64,000 nucleotides of DNA from assembly GCA_020636435.1 (NCBI GenBank), contig JACJXX010000002.1, positions 558,001 through 622,000 on the forward strand, written 5' to 3'. The position numbers were made by a program, and so were the translations under genes. Position 1 is the stretch's first letter, and each line of letters starts with the position of its first letter. Positions 32,182 through 40,584 of the stretch are shown piece after piece. Origin of the DNA: Lewinellaceae bacterium (GTDB taxonomy: Bacteria > Bacteroidota > Bacteroidia > Chitinophagales > Saprospiraceae). Under the pieces are notes generated by a model. The model saw nothing but the letters and a program-made list of their open reading frames with translations. It was not told the DNA's origin and made no database searches.

Positions 32182-32448
32182 ATGTGCCTAGCCATACCAG
32201 GAAAAATCAAATCCATCGAGCAGACCGAAGGCCTCATCCGCCGGGCCAAGGTTGTGTTTGGAAGCATCATCAAAGAAGCATACCTTGATATGATCCCTCA
32301 GGCTAAAGAGGGGGACTATGTTCTCGTACACGCCGGAGTGGCCATCAATTTGGTCAATGAAGAGGAAGCGTTGAGGACTTTCGTCCACCTGGAACAGTAT
32401 GGAGGGTTGGAGGATTTGTTGCCGGAGCAGGATGGGGGAGACGGTTGA
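32182..32448 (+). CDS. hypC: Hydrogenase maturation chaperone HypC
   Basis: An 88-residue HypC/HybG/HupF protein. It starts MCLAIPGKI with the essential Cys2, followed by the OB-fold strands (AYLDMIPQAKEGDYVLVHAGVAINLVNEEEA). HypC carries the Fe(CN)2(CO) unit with HypD and delivers it to the large-subunit precursor. It lies 102 bp after the hydrogenase-like gene and 71 bp before hypD, so the three probably act together. Low-complexity AATCGAACCATT repeats fill the preceding gap. Confidence 0.92.
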   Translation: MCLAIPGKIKSIEQTEGLIRRAKVVFGSIIKEAYLDMIPQAKEGDYVLVHAGVAINLVNEEEALRTFVHLEQYGGLEDLLPEQDGGDG

Positions 32449-32519
32449 CGGTTGACGGTGGCAATATAGCAATCCAACCATCACCCCCGCCTTAGCTCCC
32501 TTATCAGACAAGAAACAAC

Positions 32520-33635
32520 ATGAAGTATCTGAAAGAATACCGCGACCCGGAGCTGGTGGAAAAGTACCTGCGAGAGATCGAAAAGGTGGTGACAAAGCCA
32601 TGGGTACTCATGGAATTCTGCGGCGGCCAAACCCACAGCCTGGTGAAAAACGGGCTGATCAACATGCTTCCCGATAAGATACGCATGGTGCACGGCCCGG
32701 GCTGCCCGGTATGCGTAACGCCGCTCGGCGTGATCGATCAAGCCCTTCAGCTGGCATTTACAAAAGACGTGATCCTTTGTTCTTTCGGAGATATGCTGCG
32801 GGTGCCGGGCACCGAAAAGAGCCTGCTGCAAGCCAAAGCCGAGGGCGCTGAAGTGCGTTTTTTCTACTCCCCTCTGGAAGCGGTTCAACTCGCCAAAGAC
32901 AACCCGAATAAAGAAATAGTCTTCTTCGCGGTAGGCTTTGAAACTACTGCTCCAGCCAATGCCTTGTCCGTTCTGCACGCCCAACAGTACGGCCTGAAAA
33001 ACTATTCCCTCCTCACCTCCCACGTTCTGGTGCCGCCGGCCATGCGCGCCTTGCTCGAAGACGAAGAAAGCCAGGTCGACGGCTACCTGGGCGCCGGCAA
33101 CGTCTGCTCGGTGATGGGGCTGGAAGAGTACGAGCCAATTGTCGAACAATACCAAATCCCCATCGTCGTTACCGGCTTCGAGCCGGTGGACCTCCTGCAG
33201 GGCATCCTCATGCTCGTCGTGCAACTGGAAAAGGGCGTGGCCCGGCTGGAGAACCAGTATAGCCGGGTGGCGCCCTGGGAAGGCAATCCAGCTGCTCGCG
33301 CTGTCATCGCAAAGGTCTTCGAACCTACTCACCAGGAATGGCGCGGCATCGGCGTGATGCCGGGCAGCGGGCTGAAGATGCGCAGCGCTTTTGCCGCTTA
33401 CGACGCCAATGTCAAGTTTAGCTTATCCGCCAAAGTCATTCCCGACAGCCAGGAGTGCATCGCCGGAGAGATTCTCAAAGGGCATAAGAAGCCGCTGGAC
33501 TGTCCTCACTTCGGCAAAAAATGCACGCCGCTGAACCCGCTGGGAGCGCCGATGGTGTCTTCGGAGGGCGCCTGTGCTGCCTATTATCACCTTGTGGCGG
33601 AGGTAGCAGGAGCGGTAGTGAAGGGCGGCGCCTGA
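32520..33635 (+). CDS. hypD: Hydrogenase maturation protein HypD
   Basis: A 371-residue iron-sulfur protein that assembles the Fe(CN)2CO group with HypC. All signatures are intact: MEFCGGQTHSL, VHGPGCPVCVTP, CSFGDMLRVPG, GFETTAP, and the C-terminal cluster region ECIAGEILKG, DCPHFGKKCTP, SSEGACAAYY. The length is normal. HypE, HypF, HypA and HypB are not in this window. After hypD the strand continues into a regulator region rather than more hyp genes, so the rest of the pathway must be elsewhere or absent. Confidence 0.93.
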   Translation: MKYLKEYRDPELVEKYLREIEKVVTKPWVLMEFCGGQTHSLVKNGLINMLPDKIRMVHGPGCPVCVTPLGVIDQALQLAFTKDVILCSFGDMLRVPGTEKSLLQAKAEGAEVRFFYSPLEAVQLAKDNPNKEIVFFAVGFETTAPANALSVLHAQQYGLKNYSLLTSHVLVPPAMRALLEDEESQVDGYLGAGNVCSVMGLEEYEPIVEQYQIPIVVTGFEPVDLLQGILMLVVQLEKGVARLENQYSRVAPWEGNPAARAVIAKVFEPTHQEWRGIGVMPGSGLKMRSAFAAYDANVKFSLSAKVIPDSQECIAGEILKGHKKPLDCPHFGKKCTPLNPLGAPMVSSEGACAAYYHLVAEVAGAVVKGGA

Positions 33636-33673
33636 TAGCCATATTCCCGGTTCTCGAAGACGTTCAGGGGGCG

Positions 33674-33737
33674 AAACAATAGGCCACCTAATTGAAACAA
33701 TAGTGAAAGAATCCGCCTGCCCGGAGGCGTAAATTTG
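33674..33737 (+). promoter_or_regulatory. Phased half-site pair A1 plus -7 element
   Basis: AAACAATAGGCC (33674-33685) and AAACAATAGTGA (33695-33706) start 21 bp apart. TAAATTTG (33730-33737), a perfect TAnnTTTG element, begins exactly 35 bp after the start of the second half-site. No -33 TTG is present, as expected for an activator-dependent promoter. It would drive the short ORF at 33816. Confidence 0.7.
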
Positions 33738-33815
33738 CACCTTTCAATATTTCTAAAACCAATACGGCAAAGGGTAGACTTTACGATCGCCTTCCCGGAT
33801 ACCACCGAAAATTGC

Positions 33816-33959
33816 ATGAGGATTCTTCGCTTTTTATTCGGCGAACAATTGCCGGCCTTCCCGCAGGAACCCCTTCTCCGGTTCTTCCGCCCCTATGCTG
33901 ACGCAGGGCAGATAAGGATCGATACCTGCCATTATTTGTATGCAATTAAAAACCCTTGA
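33816..33959 (+). CDS. Possible 47-residue protein downstream of promoter A1
   Basis: The ORF reads MRILRFLFGEQLPAFPQEP, continues with FFRPYADAGQ and ends IKNP. A longer in-frame start at 33735 overlaps the -7 element, so 33816 is the first usable ATG on the predicted transcript (start near 33744). I do not recognise the sequence. It may be a remnant of the gene that promoter A1 once served. Confidence 0.3.
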   Translation: MRILRFLFGEQLPAFPQEPLLRFFRPYADAGQIRIDTCHYLYAIKNP

Positions 33960-34031
33960 AGGTTTGACCCCTGCCCATCGCCCAGTTGGGCACAATAGAG
34001 TTGATAATCAGGGCTTGAAACAATAATTTAA

Positions 34032-34137
34032 ACACAATAGTACAAAAACCAAAAACATAAATACAAAACCTAAAAACATAAGTACATGAATTAAAAACAA
34101 TACTACAAGCGAGCCGCCCTCCTACCATGCACCTTTG
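34032..34137 (+). promoter_or_regulatory. Four-fold phased half-sites A2 upstream of the AraC gene
   Basis: ACACAATAGTAC (34032), AAACATAAATAC (34053), AAACATAAGTAC (34074) and AAACAATACTAC (34095) start at exact 21-bp steps. CACCTTTG (34130-34137), one mismatch from TAnnTTTG, begins 35 bp after the last half-site start. CACCTTTG is also the -7 of the cytolysin-like gene at 62459. This suggests autoregulation of the AraC gene at 34175. Confidence 0.7.
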
Positions 34138-34174
34138 TATTCATCAAACATTCCACACTTAAAACTTTTTTCCG

Positions 34175-34717
34175 ATGAATACCAACCTCCAATTGAGCAC
34201 GACAGGCACAGCCAAAAAGATCACTCTTTATTCCAATCTGAAGAAAGCTTATTTAAACCGGGAGGGCAAGATCGTCAGCCTGCCACAAGAGAATCAGCCC
34301 GATCAAAAGGAAGAACTCCAGCTTAGTAGCCTGCAAACCTACAGGATGGATCAGGATAAAAGGCAAGGCTCCCCTCTTCGCCCGGTACGCCACAGCCACT
34401 TCCTGAGCTTTATCGAGGAGTTGATCGAATCTCATATAGACGACGAGTACTATGGCATAGAGCAATTGTGCCGCGATGCCTGCACCAGCCGTTCGAATTT
34501 GCACAAAAAGCTGAAGGCCCTTACCGGTTTATCCACCTCTATATTTGTCCGCGGCATCCGCTTGCAAAGGGCAAAAGAACTCCTGGCGAGCACTGACCTC
34601 AATATTACTCAGGTCGCCTTCGCCATTGGATTCAGCGACTCCAGTTACTTTTCCCGCATCTTTTCCAAGAGCTTTAAGATTTCTCCGAAGGACTTTCGCA
34701 GGAGTGTATCCCGTTGA
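34175..34717 (+). CDS. AraC family transcriptional regulator
   Basis: A 180-residue protein. The first about 75 residues have no recognised sensor domain. Residues about 80-180 form a complete AraC DNA-binding domain with both helix-turn-helix units (GIEQLCRDACTSRSNLHKKLKALTG and NITQVAFAIGFSDSSYFSRIFSKSF, closing with SPKDFRR). The domain closely resembles that of the hybrid sensor at 37076-40462. Four half-sites spaced 21 bp lie directly upstream (34032-34106), so it probably regulates itself and other promoters carrying AAACAATAGTCC. A sequence-only activator without a sensor domain may take its signal by partnering with the hybrid kinase. Confidence 0.8.
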   Translation: MNTNLQLSTTGTAKKITLYSNLKKAYLNREGKIVSLPQENQPDQKEELQLSSLQTYRMDQDKRQGSPLRPVRHSHFLSFIEELIESHIDDEYYGIEQLCRDACTSRSNLHKKLKALTGLSTSIFVRGIRLQRAKELLASTDLNITQVAFAIGFSDSSYFSRIFSKSFKISPKDFRRSVSR

Positions 34718-34751
34718 AGCTGCCAGTAGTCGTTTTAATTCTACTTTGTTA

Positions 34752-34909
34752 GGGGTGACGCAACAAATAACCTACCCATCTGACTTGGTCTTTTTCCTTT
34801 ATGCTTCGTTGCATTTTCCTTGCGTAGCCCCACTATGCGCGTCAAATGCGCCTCGCCTAAAGAAAAAATACCTTCGTCATTTTGAGTAGCTTATTTATTT
34901 CCTCACCCC
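34752..34909. mobile_element. 158-bp MITE G, TTA target duplication
   Basis: Ends GGGGTGACG... and ...CCTCACCCC are imperfect inverted repeats (about 27 bp). TTA flanks it at 34749-34751 and 34910-34912. It sits inside the left end of element F copy 2, and removing it restores CTTTGTTACTTTAA as in the other F ends. A single copy is seen here. Confidence 0.7.
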
Positions 34910-34987
34910 TTACTTTAACAGGAGCGCGGGCCTCCAGGCCCGCGAAGGCTGCCTCAGGCAGCCCTAAAAAAGGCAACTGTTTACTAA

Positions 34988-35205
34988 GGCACGACGAAAA
35001 AATAAACTGTCCATTCTGGCTTGTCCTTGTTGCGCCATGCTGCGTTGCTCCCCGACCCTTCGGGTGCGGGGCAGGCTATCACTCAGGTAACTTTGGCTAT
35101 CCTCATTCTTCGCACCCCTGCCTGCTCGCCAGCTCACTGGCAGGCAGGTTGCCTGGCACAAAAATTACTGCCCCATAATTGAACACTTTATTCTTTCCTC
35201 GTGCC
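34988..35205. mobile_element. MITE family D, copy 3 (218 bp), TAA target duplication, with two nested insertions
   Basis: TAA flanks at 34985-34987 and 35206-35208. It carries the 27-bp micro-element at 35051-35077, and near 35115-35150 a further palindromic insertion (CCTGCCTG ... CAGGCAGG) absent from the other copies. The host is element F. Confidence 0.85.
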
Positions 35206-35246
35206 TAAAAACCTGCTTCAAGCAGGTTTTCGCGGGCCTGGAGGCC

Positions 35247-36859
35247 ACCACCATTAAGTTAAGCAAACCAGCCAGTTTAAAAACAGCACGGAAAAGAGGA
35301 TATTCGCGAAAACATCACTAATCATGAACACCTCCCTCCGTGCTTACCTTGATGCCATCAGGCAGTTTCCACAGTTGGCGAGACAAAATCCCCAACAATA
35401 CTTTTCCAGGCCTGGCAAGGACTTTACCCGGACCCGTATCCTGCACCTCGAACGGGTTGTTTGGCTCAACATTTCGCTGCTCAAAAGTACGCTTTGTGTC
35501 GAATTGGACCGCTTTTTCGATTGGCTTAATACTGGAGAATTTTCTCCGACCAAAAGCGCCCTCGTCCAAGCCCGCCAAAAGCTCTTGCCTAAGTTCTTCA
35601 AAGACATGTTTATGTTTGGCGTACGCCTGTTCTATGAATGTTTCAAAACCAAGCGGTGGAAAGGCATGCGCCTTTGGGCTGCCGACGGTACCGGTTTCCG
35701 GCTCCCCGACGAGCCGTGGCTTGGCGAAGAGTTTGGCTGGCACGGCAACCAACATAAAAGGGTACCTTCCACTTGCCTGCTAGCGCATTATGATTTGCTC
35801 AACCAACTCGTCACTGCTGTGCAGTTCCACAACCAGCAAGTGAACGAGACAGTGGTTGCTCGACAGGCCATTGCCGAAATCCCGGAGGATGTTTGCGTTG
35901 TCTACGACATGGGCCATGCTTCTCACACTATTCCTTTTCTTCATCAGCACTACGGTTCCCATTGTATCGTCCGGATGCCCGTTGGCTTCAGCAATACTGT
36001 CAAGGCATTCGTTGCCAGCGGCAAAAAAGAGCAAACCGTCACCGAAAAGCTATCATACAAGTCCCGGGTGGCACTCAATGAACTGGGCATCTGCGTCAAC
36101 GCTCAAACCACTATCACATACCGCCTCATCCGGGTGATGCTTTCTACTGGCGAGGTTGAAGTGCTACTCACCACTCTGCTTGATGCCAGGCGCTTCAAAC
36201 ACGGTTATTTCTCAGAAATATACTGCAAACGCTGGGGTATCGAGACCTGCTTCCACGTCATCAAATCCTTTCTGGAATTGGCCAACTTCTCGGCCTATAC
36301 CGTCAATAATTGCTGGCAGGACATTTATGCGCACTTTATCAATTACAATATCCAAACAGCCCTTTTCACGGCAAAGGAGCGTGAAATCAAAAAAGTAAAC
36401 AAACAGCGGCAACACGATTACAAGCCCAACCGGAACGTTACAGCCGGCCTGCTCAAGCGCTTCCTTGTAAAATTCATGCTACGCCCGGCAAAAGAACGCA
36501 AGCATTGGATGGAGGACTTCAACCGCCAAATCCTTCAAACTATGGAGCCCATCAGGCCCGAAAAAAACAAGGAGCGGCAGCGGCGTTCAAAGCGCGGCGC
36601 CGAGCGGCACGCCCATGAATCAAATTACCGCCACGCATTGTAGCAATTTCAATTTATCCCCAGAAAACCGAATTTAAACTCACAATTACGGGAGCATTTT
36701 TCGGTGGCCTTGATAGTTGGCTGCCCAATAAAGTATTGCTCGCCTTATATCATTTTTGGAGCTTTTCACCTGATTCTTTTATCGGGTGTATCGTTCAAAG
36801 AAATTTCGGGGAGGGCACGAAATATTTTTAACTGGTTATCCGCTTAACTTAATGGTGGT
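35247..36859 (+). mobile_element. Intact IS4-family insertion sequence (1613 bp)
   Basis: Perfect 18-bp terminal inverted repeats ACCACCATTAAGTTAAGC at both ends enclose one transposase gene. GGCCTGGAGGCC is present directly outside both ends (35235-35246 and 36860-36871), giving a target duplication of up to 12 bp. Because the target is palindromic, the exact length could be 8, 10 or 12. It is inserted in the loop of an F-element hairpin. Confidence 0.88.
35324..36643 (+). CDS. IS4-family transposase
   Basis: A 439-residue DDE transposase. The first acidic residue is in LWAADGTGFRLPD, the second in CVVYDMGHASHTIP, and the C-terminal signature YCKRWGIETCFHVIK has the Y-x2-R-x3-E-x6-K pattern that defines the IS4 family. 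The tail is strongly basic. The frame is complete and flanked by intact terminal repeats, so the element may be active. No second copy is present in the window. Confidence 0.92.
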   Translation: MNTSLRAYLDAIRQFPQLARQNPQQYFSRPGKDFTRTRILHLERVVWLNISLLKSTLCVELDRFFDWLNTGEFSPTKSALVQARQKLLPKFFKDMFMFGVRLFYECFKTKRWKGMRLWAADGTGFRLPDEPWLGEEFGWHGNQHKRVPSTCLLAHYDLLNQLVTAVQFHNQQVNETVVARQAIAEIPEDVCVVYDMGHASHTIPFLHQHYGSHCIVRMPVGFSNTVKAFVASGKKEQTVTEKLSYKSRVALNELGICVNAQTTITYRLIRVMLSTGEVEVLLTTLLDARRFKHGYFSEIYCKRWGIETCFHVIKSFLELANFSAYTVNNCWQDIYAHFINYNIQTALFTAKEREIKKVNKQRQHDYKPNRNVTAGLLKRFLVKFMLRPAKERKHWMEDFNRQILQTMEPIRPEKNKERQRRSKRGAERHAHESNYRHAL

Positions 36860-36993
36860 GGCCTGGAGGCCCGCGCTCCAGGTCATCCAATCCGGCTAAA
36901 TTTTAAAGTAACAAAGTAGTATTAAGTAGTCGGTCCGTAGACATGAGTTCAAGTTTTTGAATGACCTTATAAAATTCGTTGAATAACTTGATA

Positions 36994-37058
36994 CAAAGAT
37001 GGGGGTGGGTGGGGAGAAGAAGCCTGGACTATTGTTTCTGATGATAGGACTATCGCAT
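36994..37058 (-). promoter_or_regulatory. Phased half-site pair A5, orphan promoter facing the IS element
   Basis: On the minus strand ATGCGATAGTCC (37058-37047) and AAACAATAGTCC (37037-37026) lie 21 bp apart. CATCTTTG (37001-36994) begins 36 bp downstream of the proximal half-site start. Downstream on this strand are only the F element and IS4 insertion, so the original target gene has probably been separated or lost. Confidence 0.55.
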
Positions 37059-37075
37059 TTGGGGATGGATCGCTC

Positions 37076-40000
37076 TTACTTGCCCATAACATTCTTAGGA
37101 TAAACCCCAAACTCCTCGGTAAACTTCCGGGAAAAATAGGCGGGATCCCTGAAGCCCACTTCATAGGCTACCTGAGTGACATTAAGATCAGTATTCTGAA
37201 GGAGATTTTTGGCCTTGTGCAGGCGGATGGCGCGAATAAAATTAGAGGTGGGCCGGCCGATGAGCGCTTTGATCTTTAGGTGAAGGTGCGACCGGCTCAT
37301 GCCGATGGCCTTGCAGAGCTCGGCAGTGCCAAAATCAGGATTCTCCATATTGGCTTCGACGGCCTCCCGGAGCTCAGCGATGAAAGCGTCTTCCTGCTGG
37401 AAGCCCGGTTCTTCGGCTGGCGAGCCGGATTGAGCAGGAGGGCCGAGGCTTTGATAGCGTTGCTGCATCTGCCTGCGCAATTCGGCCAGCTTTTTCAGCC
37501 GGACAAACAATTCTTCCTGGTTGAACGGTTTGGCCAGGTAGGCGTCCGCTCCTCTTTCCAGGCCTTCTATGCGGGATTCGACGGTCGCCTTAGCGGTAAG
37601 CAGCACGATGGGAATATGGCTGGTGCGGGCATCCTTGCGAAGGGCGCTACACACTTCATACCCATTTTTTTTTGGCATCATTACATCGCTCAGGATCAGG
37701 TCGGGTATTTGCTCCAGGGCCATTTCAATGCCCTCCTGGCCATCACGGGCGATTAGTAGTTGGTAATAATCCTCTAATAAGGATTCGAGGTAAACGACAA
37801 GGTCGGGGTTGTCTTCGATGATGAGCAAGGTATCTTTTCCCGCCTTCGCAGTACTGCGGTGGACAGAGGATTCTATTGATGCGCGCCCGGCTGGCGCCAT
37901 TGCCGATCCTATTGTCTGGCTATCCCCAGCCCCAACATTCGCCGGGATGTCGCTGCGCTCCACATCCATAGTATCCACAGCATCCACAGCATCCACAGCG
38001 TCCATAGCCCCAACATTCGCCTGCATGTCGCTGCGCTCCACATCCGCTTCATTCCTGATCGGCAGCCTTACCATAAATTTTGTCCCTTTTCCCACTTCAC
38101 TTTCCACCTTTATTTCTCCCTTCACAAGCTTAACCAGTTCATTGGTAAGCGCCAGCCCGATCCCGGTGCCTTCTCCTTTGCGGGTAGTGGAATCATCCAC
38201 CTGGTAGAACCGGTCGAATACATAGGGGAGTTTTTTTTCCGGGATGCCGATACCCGTATCTTTTACCGTGATTTCCAAAAAACCCTGATCATTTGGGGTT
38301 GGAAAGGGTTGAATTTTCTCATGGCCTGCCGCGGAGCCGGGCTTAAAAATTGAAACCATCAAATAAACATTTCCACCTTCCGGCGTAAACTTGATGGCAT
38401 TAGAAAGGAGGTTGGAAACGATGCGGAGCAATTTCTCTTCATCGTAATCCATCATGAGTTCCTTCTCGTCGTTCAGGAAATGCAACTGGATATCCTTGCT
38501 TTCCGCCAGGGAATGGAAGGATTCGAGTATGTAGCGGAGGTAGAAAATGCTATCAGCCTGGATGAGATTCAATTGAAGCGCCCCCGATTCCAGTTTGCGG
38601 AGGTCCAGGATTTGATTGACTAGGTTGAGCAGGCTGGCGTTGTTGCGTTCTATCAGTTTAATGCCTTTTTCCAGCCATTGCTCCGGCGATTTTTTTATCT
38701 GCTGCGCCATTCCGCCGATGATGGTAAGGGGGGTGCGCAGCTCATGCGAGATATTGGTAAAGAAGCGGGATTTTAAGTGGTCGAGCTCCTGCAATTGTTC
38801 TTTTTGCTCCAGGATTTCTTCGTTTAATCGGGTAAGGGCTTCATTGGCCCGGCGTTTCAAACGGTAATAACGGGCAATAATGAAAATGAAAATAAGGGCG
38901 ATGGCCAGGGCCGATGCAGTGGCAATCTGGAAATAACGCTGGCGCCTCAGCTCCTTTTCCTGTTCGTGTGCGAGTTGTTGTTTTTCCTGTTCAAATTCAT
39001 ATTCAGACTCCAGGCGGGTAATGGCTTTGGTGTTTTCCTCATTGAAGAGGCCATCCTGTAAGGCTTTGAAGTACTCCAGGTATTCCAGAGCTTTGGAGGC
39101 ATTGCCCCGGGTTTTATAGGTTTGATATAATTCTTTAGCGATCTCCAACCTTTCATTTTGATAAGCATCTTCCGGAGACAATGCATAGGCCTCCTCTAAG
39201 GCGGCAATGGCAATGCCTGTTTCGCCCCGTTTATTATAAATCCTGCCCAGCTCAGTCAGGCACAGGATTTGATATTGGGCATCCTTGAATTGCCTGGAAA
39301 TGTCGAGTGATGCCTGCAGGCAGGTATAGGCCGAATCCAGCAGGCCCATTTCCCTGTAAGTACTGCCAATGTCGTAAAGAGGGATATTCACAAATCTTTC
39401 CGGCCCTATCTCCCGGCGCAGCTGCAGTGCCCCGTATAAATGGATTAAAGCAGATTTATAGTCTCCCTGAAATTTTAAATTTCTTCCAATATTGACCAAT
39501 GCGCCCACTTGCCCTGACTTATCCCCTAATACTTCCAGGGTATCCAGGGCTTCCTGGAAATAGTCGATGCTTTTGGCGTAATCACCCAGCGCGTCATAAA
39601 TGGTTCCAAAGTTGGTTAAACTATAAGCGATAAATTTCTTGTTGCCCAGGGACCTCCTCAGGTCCAACGCTTTTTGGTTAACCGCAATAGCCTGGGTATA
39701 ATTGCCTTGATCTCTGTATACTGCCCCTAATAAAGCAAGCATTTGAGCTTCTTTTAAAACATCTCCTACTTCGTGAAAAAGCGCTGCAGCGCGTTTATAA
39801 TACTCAATGGCCTGTTTAAAGTCGCTTTTTCGCTTTTCGCAAAGCGCTAAATTTTGATACATGACGGCCTGATAAGCTTTATTGCCCAATACTTCTTGTA
39901 TCTGCAGCGCTTCCTGGTACAGGGAAGTTGCCTGGGCAAAATCCCCCTGTTCCATATAGATAATAGCAATGTTGTTGAGCATAGCCGTTTGCTCCTCTTT

Positions 40001-40462
40001 GTTGCCCGACTCTTTGTGAAGATCGAGGGCTTGCCGGAAGTAGGCCAGGGCTTTCTCCGGATCATCTTTCGACCGATAAACATTGCCCATGCTGTTTAAA
40101 ATGAACGCTAAACCACTTTTGAAGCCAATCTCTTCCGCCAATTGTCTTCCCTCTTCCAGAAAGAGCAGGGCAGTATCCAATTGCCGGATGCTATGGTAGC
40201 CCCGCCCTACTTTGTTCAGGGCCGCGGCCTTTACCTCGGCATTTTCTATAGAGGGAATCAGGGCGGCGGCTTCCCGGCAAAGCAACCGGGCGCTATCGGG
40301 ATGGATACCGCTCAGCTGGACGGCCAGATCGATGCTGTATTTAACGATAGAAGTATCCGCTTTGGCGATTTCCAATTCCCGTCGAAGGCTGTCAACCACT
40401 GGGTTTTGGCATAAAAGCCCAAGAGGAAACAAAAGAATAAAGAGGGTGTCGACCAGTTTCAT
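37076..40462 (-). CDS. Hybrid two-component system protein: TPR sensor, histidine kinase, receiver and AraC domains
   Basis: A 1128-residue one-piece signalling protein from ATG 40462 (better signal peptide than the ATG at 40492). Order: signal peptide, periplasmic TPR array (about 60-480), one membrane helix (about 508-530), coiled coil, HisKA with H573 in SHELRTPL, HATPase (DTGIGIPEKKLPYVFDRF, GEGTGIGLAL), a linker at about 806-851, receiver with D926 (LSDVMMPKK), and an AraC DNA-binding domain to the end. The linker is made of repeat DNA read in frame (VERSDMQANVG, DAVDAVDAVDTMDVERSD). It senses an outside signal, probably through its TPRs, and acts directly on DNA. The 21-bp-phased sites at 33.7-44.2 kb are candidate targets. 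Confidence 0.92.
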   Translation of the reverse strand: MKLVDTLFILLFPLGLLCQNPVVDSLRRELEIAKADTSIVKYSIDLAVQLSGIHPDSARLLCREAAALIPSIENAEVKAAALNKVGRGYHSIRQLDTALLFLEEGRQLAEEIGFKSGLAFILNSMGNVYRSKDDPEKALAYFRQALDLHKESGNKEEQTAMLNNIAIIYMEQGDFAQATSLYQEALQIQEVLGNKAYQAVMYQNLALCEKRKSDFKQAIEYYKRAAALFHEVGDVLKEAQMLALLGAVYRDQGNYTQAIAVNQKALDLRRSLGNKKFIAYSLTNFGTIYDALGDYAKSIDYFQEALDTLEVLGDKSGQVGALVNIGRNLKFQGDYKSALIHLYGALQLRREIGPERFVNIPLYDIGSTYREMGLLDSAYTCLQASLDISRQFKDAQYQILCLTELGRIYNKRGETGIAIAALEEAYALSPEDAYQNERLEIAKELYQTYKTRGNASKALEYLEYFKALQDGLFNEENTKAITRLESEYEFEQEKQQLAHEQEKELRRQRYFQIATASALAIALIFIFIIARYYRLKRRANEALTRLNEEILEQKEQLQELDHLKSRFFTNISHELRTPLTIIGGMAQQIKKSPEQWLEKGIKLIERNNASLLNLVNQILDLRKLESGALQLNLIQADSIFYLRYILESFHSLAESKDIQLHFLNDEKELMMDYDEEKLLRIVSNLLSNAIKFTPEGGNVYLMVSIFKPGSAAGHEKIQPFPTPNDQGFLEITVKDTGIGIPEKKLPYVFDRFYQVDDSTTRKGEGTGIGLALTNELVKLVKGEIKVESEVGKGTKFMVRLPIRNEADVERSDMQANVGAMDAVDAVDAVDTMDVERSDIPANVGAGDSQTIGSAMAPAGRASIESSVHRSTAKAGKDTLLIIEDNPDLVVYLESLLEDYYQLLIARDGQEGIEMALEQIPDLILSDVMMPKKNGYEVCSALRKDARTSHIPIVLLTAKATVESRIEGLERGADAYLAKPFNQEELFVRLKKLAELRRQMQQRYQSLGPPAQSGSPAEEPGFQQEDAFIAELREAVEANMENPDFGTAELCKAIGMSRSHLHLKIKALIGRPTSNFIRAIRLHKAKNLLQNTDLNVTQVAYEVGFRDPAYFSRKFTEEFGVYPKNVMGK

Positions 40463-40520
40463 GTATTGGGAGCTTTTACCTGAATTGGCCATTGGGCAAG
40501 GATAGCCAGTTCATCGCCTC

Positions 40521-40551
40521 CAAAGATATGAGTTATACTTAAACAAGTCAA
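40521..40551 (-). promoter_or_regulatory. Promoter of the hybrid sensor gene
   Basis: On the minus strand TTG (40551-40549), 20 nt, then TATCTTTG (40528-40521): a full match to the Bacteroidota consensus. Transcription would start near 40514, 52 nt before the ATG at 40462. Confidence 0.65.
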
Positions 40552-40584
40552 AAAGCCGATAGCCCTTTGGGCCTTCCTCCCGCA

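Larger units (their letters stand above)
34739..36921. mobile_element. Hairpin-rich element F, copy 2, interrupted by three other elements
   Basis: The left end (TTCTACTTTG, 34739) and right end (CAAAGTAGTA, 36912-36921) match F copies 1 and 3, and the inner hairpins (GCGGGCCTCCAGGCCCGC, GGCTGCCTCAGGCAGCC) remain. It has been split by element G (34752-34909), by MITE D copy 3 (34988-35205) and by an IS4-family element (35247-36859). The order of events is readable because each guest has its own target duplication. Confidence 0.75.

Noticed and set aside
33735..33815. The 5' extension of the small ORF after promoter A1 (start at 33735)
   Set aside because: The start overlaps the -7 element and would precede the transcript start, so only the ATG at 33816 is usable.
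37047..37058. Treating GGACTATCGCAT as unrelated to the phased-site family because it diverges from GGACTATTGTTT
   Set aside because: It is exactly 21 bp from a perfect half-site and keeps the GGACTAT part, so it was kept as a weak half-site.
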